Of a DNA stretch of 64,000 nt, positions 41,753 through 50,635 are shown piece by piece. Position 1 is the first letter of the stretch. Each line of letters starts with the position of its first letter. Below the pieces are notes generated by a model. That model ran no database searches. It worked only from the letters and a program-made list of their open reading frames with translations, and was not told the origin of the DNA. Both the position numbers and the translations under genes were made by a program. This DNA is from Pseudomonas cichorii (GTDB lineage: Bacteria; Pseudomonadota; Gammaproteobacteria; Pseudomonadales; Pseudomonadaceae). The stretch is taken from positions 389,726 to 453,725 of the forward strand of contig NZ_BLVZ01000004.1 of NCBI RefSeq assembly GCF_015471405.1, written 5' to 3'.

Positions 41753-43140
41753 TGACTCTCGGCATATTCAGCCAGTACCGAGCGTGGAACCCCTTGCAGG
41801 GTGATGTGTACGCCGTTGGGGAAATCCTTGAAGCGCTCCGTCAGGTAGGTCAACCCCGAACTGGTGGCTGACAGGTAAGGGGTATCGATCTGCGCCAGGT
41901 TACCCAGGCAGACCACTTTGGAACCGGCACCGGCACGGGTGATGATGGTTTTCATCTGGTGCGGTGTCAGGTTCTGGCATTCATCGATCAGGATCAGGCT
42001 TTGCTGGAAGCTGCGGCCCCGGATGTAGTTGAGGGATTTGAACTGCAACGGCACCTTGCTGAGGATGTAATCGACACTGCCATGGGTGTTTTCGTCATCC
42101 ATGTGCAGGGCTTCGAGGTTGTCGGTGATCGCGCCCAGCCATGGCTCCATTTTTTCCGCCTCGGTGCCGGGCAGGAAGCCTATTTCCTGATCCAGGCCTT
42201 GCACGCTGCGGGTTGCGATGATGCGGCGATAGCGTTTGCTGACCATGGTCTGCTCAATGGCAGCGGCCAGCGCCAGGATGGTCTTGCCGGAACCGGCAGC
42301 GCCGGACAGGTTGACCAGATGAATATCAGGATCGAGCAACGCGAACAGCGCCAGCCCTTGATAGATATCGCGTGGTTTCAGGCCCCAGGCTTCCTGGTGC
42401 AGCAAGGGTTCCTGATGCATGTCCAGAATCAGCAGCTCGTCGCTCCTGACGCCCTTGATCCAGCCGACGAAGCCTTGCTCGTCGATGATGAACTCGTTCA
42501 TGTGAACCGCGGGCAGGCTTTCGCTCAACTGCACGCGATGCCAGGTGCGGCCATGGTCCTGACGGGTTTCGACCTTGCTGACCCGGTCCCAGAACGAGCC
42601 GGGAATATCGTGATAACCCCGCGACAGCAGCGAGACGTCATCGACCAGCTGGTCAGTGCTGTAGTCCTCGGCGGCAATCCCGCAGGCCCGCGCCTTGAGG
42701 CGCATGTTGATGTCCTTGGTCACCAGCACCAGACGCAAATCCTTGTTACGCGCGTGCAGGTCGACCAACTGGTTGATGATGATGTTGTCGTTCAAATGCT
42801 CGGGAAGAAGGCTGTTGGGTTCCTCGCGCTTGCTCATCAGAATCGACAGGAAGCCCTTGAATACGCCGGTCCCCCGGTCGATAGGCACGCCCTTTTCGAC
42901 TTCTTCCGGTGAAGCTTCACCCAGAGTCTTGTCGATCAGGCGGATGGCCTGACGGCACTCGGCAGCGACCGAATGCTTGCCGTCCTTGAGCTTGTCCAGT
43001 TCCTCCAGAACCGTCATCGGAATGGCAACGCGGTGTTCTTCGAAATTCAGCAGTGCGTTTGGATCATGGATCAATACGTTGGTATCGAGCACGTAAAGGA
43101 TAGGCTGGTTAGTGGAAGGGTTGCGTCCGTGATCATCCAT
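41746..43140 (-). CDS. PIN-PhoH fusion ATPase (PhoH2/YlaK type)
   Basis: A 464-residue cytosolic protein with an N-terminal PIN ribonuclease-like domain (YVLDTNVLIHDPNALLNFEEH to about residue 150) and a C-terminal PhoH ATPase domain (about 245-460). Walker A is GAAGSGKT, Walker B lies in SLILIDECQNL. Proteins of this layout unwind and cleave RNA in mycobacteria; the substrate in Pseudomonas is unknown. PIN acidic residues (D in VLDTN, later E and D) look intact. The upstream region 43141-43475 must hold its promoter. Confidence 0.92.
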   Translation of the reverse strand: MDDHGRNPSTNQPILYVLDTNVLIHDPNALLNFEEHRVAIPMTVLEELDKLKDGKHSVAAECRQAIRLIDKTLGEASPEEVEKGVPIDRGTGVFKGFLSILMSKREEPNSLLPEHLNDNIIINQLVDLHARNKDLRLVLVTKDINMRLKARACGIAAEDYSTDQLVDDVSLLSRGYHDIPGSFWDRVSKVETRQDHGRTWHRVQLSESLPAVHMNEFIIDEQGFVGWIKGVRSDELLILDMHQEPLLHQEAWGLKPRDIYQGLALFALLDPDIHLVNLSGAAGSGKTILALAAAIEQTMVSKRYRRIIATRSVQGLDQEIGFLPGTEAEKMEPWLGAITDNLEALHMDDENTHGSVDYILSKVPLQFKSLNYIRGRSFQQSLILIDECQNLTPHQMKTIITRAGAGSKVVCLGNLAQIDTPYLSATSSGLTYLTERFKDFPNGVHITLQGVPRSVLAEYAESHL

Positions 43141-43475
43141 ACTCGCTCACCTTTATAGAAGCCAGGCGGCGCAGAACCACTACAAAGCTGCGCCACGAAA
43201 AGGCCGCCGGTTCCTTCCCTTGAGGCAGGGAAGAATGTTGCTCAAGATGGGTCGTTGAGGACGCCACCTGTGTTGCAGGTTTCGGCGGTCTGTTCTCGTA
43301 ATACAGCAAAACCGATGACAGAAAAAAGCTCTTTGACAGTTTTTTGAAGTTTATTTCACAGTATGACGAATAGCGCTTGGCGAGTGCCGCCTGCACGTTT
43401 ACAGTCGGAAGTCACCTCAGGCCGGATTGGCCGAAAAAACCCGCCTTCCCCCCTTCCTCTTATGCCCTCAAGCCC
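43141..43475. other. Upstream region of the PIN-PhoH gene
   Basis: A 335-base stretch with no supported gene. A minus-strand frame at 43133-43396 has no family features. It should hold the PIN-PhoH promoter and the 3' end of the polysaccharide deacetylase gene that lies upstream on the same strand. Confidence 0.45.
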
Positions 43476-44612
43476 TTATTCCTCCTGGGTTTCAGACAGA
43501 TTTCGACAGTCATCCCAGATCAGTTCGCTTTGAGCGGTATTGGCCAGCAGCAAAGGCAGCGCCGACTGCGCCTTGTTGCCCATGTCATGGAATACCACCG
43601 TACCCCGACGCCAGAGCAGCATGAGGGTCAGCACCCGGTCCCCGACCTGCTGGGCCGAGAGGCGGCCTGTGGCGTCCTGCGAATCGATATTCCACAGCGA
43701 CACCCGCAAGTGCTGCGAACGGAAGTATTCGCCGCTGTCAGCACGACGATGGCCATAAGGCGGCCTGAACAGCGGAACGAAGTTGTCCGGGAGAATCTGC
43801 TGGACCAGAGCGGCACTGCGCTGCACGGAATCCTGCCAGTCGACCCAGTTACTGTGCGAACGATATTCCCAGCCCTGCACACCCACGCATTGTTGCCTGT
43901 AGAGCGCCTGCAGGCTGGCTGCCGAGCTGCTCTCCAGGCGCGTCTGCAGGCTTTTCCCCAGTACAAAGAAGGTCGCGGTCATTTTTTGCTGGCGCATGAA
44001 ATCGGCCAGCCAGTCCGTATTGCCATCCGCCGGGCTCGGGCCACTGTCGAAATTGAGCATGAAGGTGCGATCCGGCATTTCATCGCCACTCATTTCATCG
44101 GAGTTGTAGCGCTCGATTTCACTGCTGGTCTGAGGGAACAGAGCCGCCATGTACAGCAACTCGTTCAGGTAACGCTCATGGAAGATCGAACTCGGCTTGC
44201 CCCATGCGGCATAGAACGAATCCGGCAAAACCTGATACTCCTCGGCGCGCTGGCGCAATTGCTCCATGTCCTCGACCAGCACACAGAAGTTGGCGTCTTC
44301 CTCACAGGTCTTCTGCGCCGCCTGATAGTTCTCCAGCAAGCGCAACCACAGGCGATGACGAACCACATTCAGCGACGGCACGTTGACATAACGCAGGCCC
44401 AGGCGCTGCTTGAGCCCTTCTTCGTCCAGAGTCTCGCTGACAGCCAGGGCATGGGCGAAAGCCAGAATCTCGGCACGGGAGGCAACATCGAACAAGGCCG
44501 GCGTCTCGAAACGCTCAGGCCACACACTGCGATCCATCGTGGCGACTTCAGGCACCGCCGCCTGAGCTTCAAACCAGAACAGACACGCGCAAACTGCTAA
44601 AACAATACGCAA
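43476..44612 (-). CDS. Exported polysaccharide deacetylase-family protein
   Basis: A secreted protein of about 378 residues with a signal peptide (RIVLAVCACLFWFEAQA). The C-terminal half (from about 190) is a NodB-like deacetylase domain: MLNFDSGPSPADGNTDWLADFMRQQ, ATFFVLG, FRPPYGHRRADS and VVFHDM. The usual TFDDGP motif is replaced by NFDSGP, so the first catalytic acid may be altered. Substrate unknown. The start is unclear: TTG at 44612 has an 8-base spacing to GAGAGGG, TTG at 44618 only 2. It lies 2 kb from algD, but a link to alginate is unproven. Confidence 0.82.
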   Translation of the reverse strand: MRIVLAVCACLFWFEAQAAVPEVATMDRSVWPERFETPALFDVASRAEILAFAHALAVSETLDEEGLKQRLGLRYVNVPSLNVVRHRLWLRLLENYQAAQKTCEEDANFCVLVEDMEQLRQRAEEYQVLPDSFYAAWGKPSSIFHERYLNELLYMAALFPQTSSEIERYNSDEMSGDEMPDRTFMLNFDSGPSPADGNTDWLADFMRQQKMTATFFVLGKSLQTRLESSSAASLQALYRQQCVGVQGWEYRSHSNWVDWQDSVQRSAALVQQILPDNFVPLFRPPYGHRRADSGEYFRSQHLRVSLWNIDSQDATGRLSAQQVGDRVLTLMLLWRRGTVVFHDMGNKAQSALPLLLANTAQSELIWDDCRNLSETQEE

Positions 44613-44716
44613 AACCAATGCCCTCTCGATCCAATATCAACGCCATCACCCGCGCGGCACTATAGCTGATCCGGGGCGGTGTCTTATGTCCGGCGCGTTA
44701 CAAAGCCACGGCCTAT

Positions 44717-44872
44717 ACAGACCGTGTGAAAACGTAGCGAGCGAAGGTCAGGCAAGGCGAAAACAGGCGAGGAACGGTCGGAGTCGCGCTCGACTTTACT
44801 GGCTGTAAATGAGCATTCCGAGCCTGTTTTCAACGCAGCATGACCGAGCGCAGTAGTTTTCACACGGTCTGT
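44717..44872. mobile_element. MITE-like element, 156 bp
   Basis: The 17-base terminal inverted repeats acagaccgtgtgaaaac and gttttcacacggtctgt are perfect. Internal arms aaaacaggc (44761-44769) and gcctgtttt (44822-44830) make a second stem. TAT flanks both ends, a likely 3-base target duplication. No coding capacity. Similar repeat families are common in Pseudomonas intergenic regions. It sits between the deacetylase gene and yaaA. Confidence 0.75.
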
Positions 44873-44943
44873 TATCGCCACCATAGCTGGAGTCATACCC
44901 CATCACCCCATAGAATCGCCCGACGATTACAGGAGACGACTTC

Positions 44944-45723
44944 ATGCTGATGGTGATTTCCCCAGCGAAAACCCTCGATTACGAGACCCCGCCGACCACC
45001 GAGCGCTACACCCAGCCGCAATACCTGGACCACTCTCAGGAGCTGATTACCCAGCTTCGCGAGCTGACGCCAGCGCAGATCGGTGAGTTGATGCATCTGT
45101 CCGACAAGCTCTCGGGACTGAACGCGGCGCGTTTCGGCAGCTGGACTCCAGCCTTCACACCCGAAAACGCCAAGCAGGCGCTGCTGGCATTCAAGGGCGA
45201 TGTTTATACCGGCTTGCAGGCCGAAACACTGACTGATGCCCAGCTTTCCTATGCTCAGGACCACCTGCGCATGTTGTCAGGCCTTTATGGCCTGCTGCGC
45301 CCTCTGGACCTGATGCAACCTTATCGCCTGGAAATGGGCACAAAGCTGGCCAATGCCCGCGGCAAGGATCTGTATGCCTTCTGGGGCACGCGCATCAGTG
45401 AATGGCTGAATCAGGCACTGGCTGAGCAAGGCGATGACTTGCTGCTGAACCTGGCCTCTACCGAATATTTTTCTGCGGTCAAACGCTCGGCCCTGAAAGC
45501 CCGCATCATCGATACCGAGTTCAAGGACCTGAAAAACGGCCAGTACAAGATCATCAGTTTCTACGCCAAGAAAGCCCGCGGCATGATGAGCCGTTTCGTG
45601 ATCAGCGAGCAGATCAATACCCCTGAAGCACTGAAGGAATTCGATGCGCAGGGTTACCGCTACAGCGTCGAACAATCGACACCCGACAAACTGGTCTTCC
45701 TGCGCGACAGTCCAGAACAGTGA
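44944..45723 (+). CDS. yaaA: Peroxide stress protein YaaA (DUF328/UPF0246)
   Basis: A 259-residue cytosolic protein of the YaaA family, which lowers free iron and limits oxidative damage in E. coli and binds DNA. Signature stretches: [49 protein letters not shown] and [14 protein letters not shown]. The ATG at 44944 gives the usual start. It has its own 3' hairpin (45732-45764) and is separated from algD by 800 bases. Confidence 0.93.
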   Translation: MLMVISPAKTLDYETPPTTERYTQPQYLDHSQELITQLRELTPAQIGELMHLSDKLSGLNAARFGSWTPAFTPENAKQALLAFKGDVYTGLQAETLTDAQLSYAQDHLRMLSGLYGLLRPLDLMQPYRLEMGTKLANARGKDLYAFWGTRISEWLNQALAEQGDDLLLNLASTEYFSAVKRSALKARIIDTEFKDLKNGQYKIISFYAKKARGMMSRFVISEQINTPEALKEFDAQGYRYSVEQSTPDKLVFLRDSPEQ

Positions 45724-45731
45724 TGGCGTCA

Positions 45732-45764
45732 ATGTTGCGTAGTGCTCCGGGCACTACGCAACAT
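45732..45764 (+). terminator. Hairpin after yaaA
   Basis: The 14-base arms atgttgcgtagtgc and gcactacgcaacat are perfect around tccgg. It starts 9 bases after the yaaA stop. A T-tract is lacking, so it may be a mRNA 3' end or an imperfect terminator. Confidence 0.65.
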
Positions 45765-46033
45765 AGGCTCGTTAATTCAAGCCCCCTCTGCCATTTTTAT
45801 GACGCCATATAAACATCACCAAGCGATGCGTTCATTTTTCGAGTGGGTTTTCTCGAAAAAATAACAACTTTTTTGAGTGATGGCATTCTGTCATTTTTCC
45901 GTAATAGCAAAAAAACATCCACCTACTTGAACCCCTCTACAACTAAGGGCTTCACGCTAGTTGCCATCATTTTGAAACCACCCCGTCAAAAAGGCCAATC
46001 GAAAAAATTCTCAAAAACAGGACGAGCGGCCCG
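45765..46033. other. algD far-upstream region
   Basis: An AT-rich stretch upstream of the algD promoter where AlgR, AmrZ, IHF and related sites lie in P. aeruginosa. No CCGTTCGTC-type AlgR site was found by eye. A 65-codon frame at 45843-46040 has no family features and its composition does not look coding. Confidence 0.4.
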
Positions 46034-46062
46034 GAACTAATCGCGAACCCACATGCTCCTAC
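46034..46062 (+). promoter_or_regulatory. AlgU (sigma-22)-type promoter of algD
   Basis: GAACTA at 46034-46039, a 17-base spacer and TCCTAC at 46057-46062. P. aeruginosa algD has GAACTT, 17 bases and TCCTAT, so element and spacing fit with one change in each hexamer. The leader to the algD ATG would then be about 460 nt. The match is by eye and from memory of the P. aeruginosa sequence. Confidence 0.6.
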
Positions 46063-46526
46063 ATCCCGTAACAATTCTCGACAAGCCTGTAAGAGATCAC
46101 TTACAGCGCTACGAGAGCAAAGGGAAGTTGCCAGGGATTAAGTTTGATTCTGCGGAATCAATACTTCGGGTACTGAAATCAAACTCACATCACTAGTTGA
46201 AGTAGGTAGACAAGCGAACACCATGAGGTGTGCAGAGCAGGGCTCCAGATCGGCAAAGCCAAGGCTTTCGGATCGACCTGCCAAGGATCGCTATACAGGG
46301 AGTGGTTTGCCGCATCCAAGAGAGCATGGCCCTGATCCGTATGGACAGGTCACTTGCCGCTTGTACTTAGTGTCATTTGAGTTCGCCTCGTTTGTTTAGG
46401 CACTCATTCATTAAATATGCCTGCGTTAGTTAAGTGGCTTAACAGCCTTACTGACTTGCGTGTGACATCTGCTGGCCAAAATTAATATCCAGCCAACTTA
46501 TGGCGTGAAAAATCGAGGAGAGTACG
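46063..46526 (+). promoter_or_regulatory. Structured algD 5' leader
   Basis: Several inverted repeats lie here: ctgtaag-N6-cttacag (46087-46106); agtttgatt and aatcaaact (46141-46185) with an inner gattc-tgcg-gaatc; aaagcc-aa-ggcttt (46255-46268); gttaag-tgg-cttaac (46429-46443). GGA motifs that RsmA-type proteins favour occur near 46285 and 46300. The ribosome site gaggagag precedes the ATG. Control of algD mRNA in this leader is inferred, not shown. Confidence 0.5.
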
Positions 46527-47843
46527 ATGCGTATCAGCATCTTTGGTTTGGGTTATGTCGGTGCAGTATGTGCCGGTTGCCTTTCTGCACGGGGTCATGA
46601 TGTTGTTGGTGTGGATATTTCCAATACCAAGATCGACCTTATCAATAACGGCAAATCGCCTATCGTCGAGCCCGGCCTGGAAGACCTCCTGGCACAGGGC
46701 ATTCGCAACGGCAAACTGCGCGGCACCACGGACTTCTCCGAAGCCATCCGCGCCACTGACCTGTCGATGATCTGCGTGGGTACGCCCAGCAAGAAGAACG
46801 GCGACCTGGAACTCGACTACATCGAATCCGTCTGCCGCGAAATCGGTTATGTCCTGCGTGACAAGACCTCCCGCCACACCATCGTGGTTCGCAGCACCGT
46901 GCTGCCGGGCACTGTCGCCAATGTGGTAATCCCGATTCTGGAAGACTGCTCGGGCAAGAAAGCCGGCGTCGACTTCGGCGTTGCAGTGAACCCTGAGTTC
47001 CTGCGTGAAAGCACCGCGATCAAAGACTACGATCACCCACCAATGACCGTTATCGGCGAGTTCGACAAGGCTTCCGGTGACGTTCTGCAATCGCTGTACG
47101 AAGAACTCGACGCACCGATCATCCGCAAGGACATCGCCGTTGCCGAGATGATCAAGTACACCTGCAACGTGTGGCACGCCACAAAGGTCACCTTCGCCAA
47201 CGAAATCGGCAACATTGCCAAGGCAGTCGGCGTCGATGGCCGTGAAGTGATGGAAGTGGTCTGCCAGGACAAGCAACTGAACCTGTCCCAGTACTACATG
47301 CGCCCAGGCTTCGCCTTCGGCGGTTCCTGCCTGCCAAAAGACGTTCGCGCCCTCACCTACCGTGCAGGCAGCCTGGACGTGGAAGCACCGCTGCTCAACT
47401 CCCTGATGCGCAGCAACGTCTCTCAGGTACAGAACGCTTTCGACATCGTGGCCAGCCACGATACCCGCAAAGTCGCCCTGCTGGGCCTGAGCTTCAAGGC
47501 CGGCACCGACGACCTGCGCGAAAGCCCGCTGGTCGAACTGGCCGAAATGCTGATCGGTAAAGGTTTCGACCTGAGCATCTACGACAGCAACGTCGAATAC
47601 GCTCGCGTACACGGTGCCAACAAGGACTACATCGAGTCGAAGATCCCTCACGTGTCGTCCCTGCTGAACTCGGACTTCGATCAGGTCATCAACGATTCCG
47701 ACGTGATCATCCTGGGTAACCGCGACGAGCGCTTCCGCGCCCTGGCCGACCAGACGCCTCACGGCAAGCACGTTGTAGACCTGGTGGGCTTCATGTCCAA
47801 GAGCACCGGCGAAAGCGGCCGTGCTGAAGGTATCTGCTGGTAA
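46527..47843 (+). CDS. algD: GDP-mannose 6-dehydrogenase
   Basis: Oxidises GDP-mannose to GDP-mannuronic acid with NAD, the committed step of alginate synthesis. The 438-residue protein starts with the Rossmann motif ISIFGLGYVGAVCAGCLSARGH, has the catalytic cysteine at residue 268 in FGGSCLPKD, and ends in the UDP-binding-type domain (LLGLSFKAGTDDLRESP). It is first in the 12-gene alginate operon, behind a long leader. A repeat tract separates it from alg8. Confidence 0.97.
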   Translation: MRISIFGLGYVGAVCAGCLSARGHDVVGVDISNTKIDLINNGKSPIVEPGLEDLLAQGIRNGKLRGTTDFSEAIRATDLSMICVGTPSKKNGDLELDYIESVCREIGYVLRDKTSRHTIVVRSTVLPGTVANVVIPILEDCSGKKAGVDFGVAVNPEFLRESTAIKDYDHPPMTVIGEFDKASGDVLQSLYEELDAPIIRKDIAVAEMIKYTCNVWHATKVTFANEIGNIAKAVGVDGREVMEVVCQDKQLNLSQYYMRPGFAFGGSCLPKDVRALTYRAGSLDVEAPLLNSLMRSNVSQVQNAFDIVASHDTRKVALLGLSFKAGTDDLRESPLVELAEMLIGKGFDLSIYDSNVEYARVHGANKDYIESKIPHVSSLLNSDFDQVINDSDVIILGNRDERFRALADQTPHGKHVVDLVGFMSKSTGESGRAEGICW

Positions 47844-47847
47844 ATCA

Positions 47848-47925
47848 GCCGCAAGCGCCAAGCACCAAGCCACAAGCTCAAGCCTCCCGCTTGCAGCTTG
47901 GGGCTTGAGGCTTGCAACTGACTTT
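47848..47925. repeat. 7-bp-periodic repeat tract between algD and alg8
   Basis: Copies of caagc-type units (caagcgccaagcaccaagcc) are followed by complementary copies (gcttggggcttgaggcttgc), so the RNA can fold into an imperfect hairpin. It is one of four such tracts in the window and the only one inside an operon. It may change the ratio of algD to downstream mRNA. Confidence 0.75.
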
Positions 47926-47938
47926 GGGATACAAATCT

Positions 47939-49420
47939 ATGGACAGGCTAAAACACGGCCTACTAGAGGCCGCCGGTTGGCTGTTTTACCTAAGTTTGTT
48001 AATGGGCATCGCAACTGCATTGCCTACCAGTATCTTCGACTCACAGTCGAGGAACTTTATTTTCCTGATTGGCGCCGTGGGTATCTGGCGCTATTCCATG
48101 GGGATCACGCATTTCGTACGCGGAATGATATTTCTGTATGTGGTCTACCCACACTTGCGCCGCAAGCTGAAAAAGCTGGGCAAGGCAGCAGATCCTTCCC
48201 ATGTGTTCCTGATGGTCACCAGCTTCCGTATCGAAGCTCTGACCACTGCTCAGGTTTACAGCTCGGTCATTCGTGAGGCGATCAACTGCGGACTGCCGAC
48301 CACCATCGTCTGCTCGCTGGTTGAAATGTCCGATGAGCTGCTGGTCAAGAGCCTGTGGGCCAAGATGAACCCGCCCGAGCGTGTGAAGCTGGACTTCGTG
48401 CGCATCCCTGGTACCGGCAAGCGCGACGGCCTGGCTTATGGCTTCCGCGCCATCTCGCGTCACCTTCCGGATGAACGCGCAGTAGTGGCCGTGATCGACG
48501 GCGACACCGTGCTCAATGAAGGCGTCGTCAGCAAGACCGTTCCGTGGTTCCACCTGTTCGACAATGTCGGCGGCCTGACCACCAACGAGTTCTGTGAGGT
48601 TCGCGGCGGCTACATCATGAGCGAATGGCACAAGCTGCGTTTCGCCCAGCGCCACATCAACATGTGCTCGATGGCCCTGTCCAAGCGCGTATTGACCATG
48701 ACCGGTCGCATGTCGGTATTCCGCGCCACCGTGGTAACCGACCCCGAGTTCATTGCCGACGTGGAAAGCGACTCGCTCAATCACTGGCGTCTAGGGACCT
48801 TCAAGTTCCTGACCGGTGACGACAAGTCGAGCTGGTTCAGCCTGATGCGCCTGGGTTACGACACGTTCTACGTGCCCGATGCCGCCATCAACACCGTTGA
48901 ACACCCTCCTGAAAAAAGCTTTCTCAAGGCCAGTCGCAAGTTGATGTACCGCTGGTACGGCAACAACCTGCGTCAGAACTCCCGCGCACTGGGTCTGGGC
49001 ATTCGTCGCCTGGGTCTGTTCACCAGCGTGGTGTTGTTCGACCAGCGCGTGTCGATGTGGACATCGATCCTGGGCCTGACCGTCGCCATCATTGCCAGCT
49101 TCAAGTACGGCGGCGCATTCATCCTGATGTACCTGCTGTGGATCGGCATGACCCGCCTGATCCTGACACTGCTGCTGTCCTGCTCGGGACACAGGATAGG
49201 GCCTGCCTACCCCATCATTCTCTATTACAACCAGATCGTCGGCGCCCTGATGAAAATCTACGTTTTCTTCCGCCTGGACCGACAGTCCTGGACCCGCCAG
49301 GACACAAAACTCAGCCGCGACATGGCCAGCTTTCAGGGCTGGTTCAACACCTGGTCGTCCCGAACCATGACTTTTTCAGCTGGCACCATCTTCGTCGCAG
49401 TACTGCTGACGATGGTTTGA
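47939..49420 (+). CDS. alg8: Alginate polymerase, glycosyltransferase Alg8
   Basis: An inner-membrane GT2 glycosyltransferase of 493 residues that polymerises mannuronic acid from GDP-mannuronate. Membrane segments flank the cytosolic catalytic domain at both ends (about 10-60 and 380-450, plus the C-terminus). The catalytic region has [11 protein letters not shown] and later [12 protein letters not shown]; the acceptor-side W-rich [12 protein letters not shown] is also present. The ATG at 47939 gives [14 protein letters not shown], as in relatives; the open frame from 47912 is repeat sequence. Needs Alg44 for activity. Confidence 0.95.
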   Translation: MDRLKHGLLEAAGWLFYLSLLMGIATALPTSIFDSQSRNFIFLIGAVGIWRYSMGITHFVRGMIFLYVVYPHLRRKLKKLGKAADPSHVFLMVTSFRIEALTTAQVYSSVIREAINCGLPTTIVCSLVEMSDELLVKSLWAKMNPPERVKLDFVRIPGTGKRDGLAYGFRAISRHLPDERAVVAVIDGDTVLNEGVVSKTVPWFHLFDNVGGLTTNEFCEVRGGYIMSEWHKLRFAQRHINMCSMALSKRVLTMTGRMSVFRATVVTDPEFIADVESDSLNHWRLGTFKFLTGDDKSSWFSLMRLGYDTFYVPDAAINTVEHPPEKSFLKASRKLMYRWYGNNLRQNSRALGLGIRRLGLFTSVVLFDQRVSMWTSILGLTVAIIASFKYGGAFILMYLLWIGMTRLILTLLLSCSGHRIGPAYPIILYYNQIVGALMKIYVFFRLDRQSWTRQDTKLSRDMASFQGWFNTWSSRTMTFSAGTIFVAVLLTMV

Positions 49421-49460
49421 CCGGGCCAATGAATCAATCGCTCAAGTAGGAATAATTGCC

Positions 49461-50633
49461 ATGAATACAGCCGTGAATGCGAACGTCGTACATGAATCGG
49501 AAGCCCAGCGCCAACACGCACGGGTCAAGATTCCAGCCAAGCTGCGCCTGCTCACCGGCGAGCAGAATGCTCCTCTGGTACGGATCGAAGACCTGTCGGC
49601 CGGTGGTCTGAGCTTCATTGCCCCAAGCCAGATCAAACTGACCGAAGGCGAAGTGATCAAGGGCCGCCTGCAGTTCCTCATCGACAACCTTGGCCTGGCC
49701 ATGGACGTCGAAATGCAAGTGCGCTCCATCAGCAGCGCAAGCGGTCGTGTCGGCTGCCAGTTCCAGAACCTTGAAGCACAAGACATCGCCACCCTGCGCC
49801 ACATCATCACGTCCCACCTGAGCGGCGACATCGTCAGCCTGGGTGAAGTGCTGGCCACCTTGCAACGCGACAATTTCACCAAGGCCCGCAAGAGCAAGAA
49901 CGAATCCGGTGGTATGAGCGCCCTGGGTCGTCTGCGTGCTGTGACCTTCAGCCTGGGTATCTTCATCGTCGGCCTCGCGGCCTTCGGTTTCATTTTCAAG
50001 ACTGTGTACGGCCTGTACTTCGTCAGCCACGCTTCGGCAGGTCTGGTATCGGTGCCGAGCATGGACGTCACCATGCCGCGCGAAGGTACTGTGCAAAGCC
50101 TGATCCCCGCCAATGGCGAAGCCGCCAAAGGCGCACCGCTGGCAACCTTCAACACCAGCATGCTGGAAATGCTCAAGGGCAGCCTGACTGGCGAAGACCT
50201 GCAACCAGCCAAGATCGAAGAGCTTTATGGCAAGCAAATGAGCGGCACCATGACCAGCCCGTGCGATTGTGTCGTGGTTCGTCAACTGGTGGCTGACGGT
50301 CAGTTCGCATCCAAAGGCCAGGTGATCTTCCAGTTGGTGCCACGCAACGCACCGGCCACTGTCGAAGCCCGCTTCACCTATCGCCAGTTCAACGACGTCA
50401 AGCCTGGCACGCCTGTGAGCTTCCAGATCGCTGGCGAAGATCAACTGCGCACCGGCAAGATCGTCAGCAGCAGCAACCTGAGCAACACCGACCTGTCCAC
50501 CGACATTCGTGTTCAGATCCAGCCTGACGAAAGCCTGAGCAGCACCCTGGCTGGCCGCCCTGTCGAAGTCGTCAGCGACCGTGGCCCGTCCGTGAACTGG
50601 CTGATCGATAAAGCCATGGCTGCGGGTCTGTAA
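49461..50633 (+). CDS. alg44: Alginate co-polymerase, c-di-GMP receptor Alg44
   Basis: Activates Alg8 when c-di-GMP binds its PilZ domain. The 390-residue protein has the PilZ residues R17 and R21 (RQHAR) and D44 and S46 (DLSAGGLSF), at the same positions as in P. aeruginosa. One membrane segment lies at about 160-185 (VTFSLGIFIVGLAAFGFIF), followed by a periplasmic HlyD-like domain. Binding of c-di-GMP is therefore expected to be intact. It lies 40 bases after alg8 and ends 2 bases before algK. Confidence 0.96.
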   Translation: MNTAVNANVVHESEAQRQHARVKIPAKLRLLTGEQNAPLVRIEDLSAGGLSFIAPSQIKLTEGEVIKGRLQFLIDNLGLAMDVEMQVRSISSASGRVGCQFQNLEAQDIATLRHIITSHLSGDIVSLGEVLATLQRDNFTKARKSKNESGGMSALGRLRAVTFSLGIFIVGLAAFGFIFKTVYGLYFVSHASAGLVSVPSMDVTMPREGTVQSLIPANGEAAKGAPLATFNTSMLEMLKGSLTGEDLQPAKIEELYGKQMSGTMTSPCDCVVVRQLVADGQFASKGQVIFQLVPRNAPATVEARFTYRQFNDVKPGTPVSFQIAGEDQLRTGKIVSSSNLSNTDLSTDIRVQIQPDESLSSTLAGRPVEVVSDRGPSVNWLIDKAMAAGL

Positions 50634-50635
50634 TC

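Noticed and set aside
44613..44943. Possible small RNA or tRNA gene in the deacetylase-yaaA gap
   Set aside because: The structure is fully explained by the terminal and inner repeats of the MITE-like element; no cloverleaf was found.
45843..46040. Plus-strand 65-codon frame upstream of algD
   Set aside because: No family features and no clear ribosome site, in an AT-rich regulatory region; the AlgU-type promoter overlaps its end.
46087..46106. TyrR-like box in the algD leader (ctgtaag-N6-cttacag)
   Set aside because: It resembles TGTA-N10-TACA, but it lies downstream of the likely promoter and no TyrR/PhhR link to algD is known to me, so it is listed only as a hairpin of the leader.
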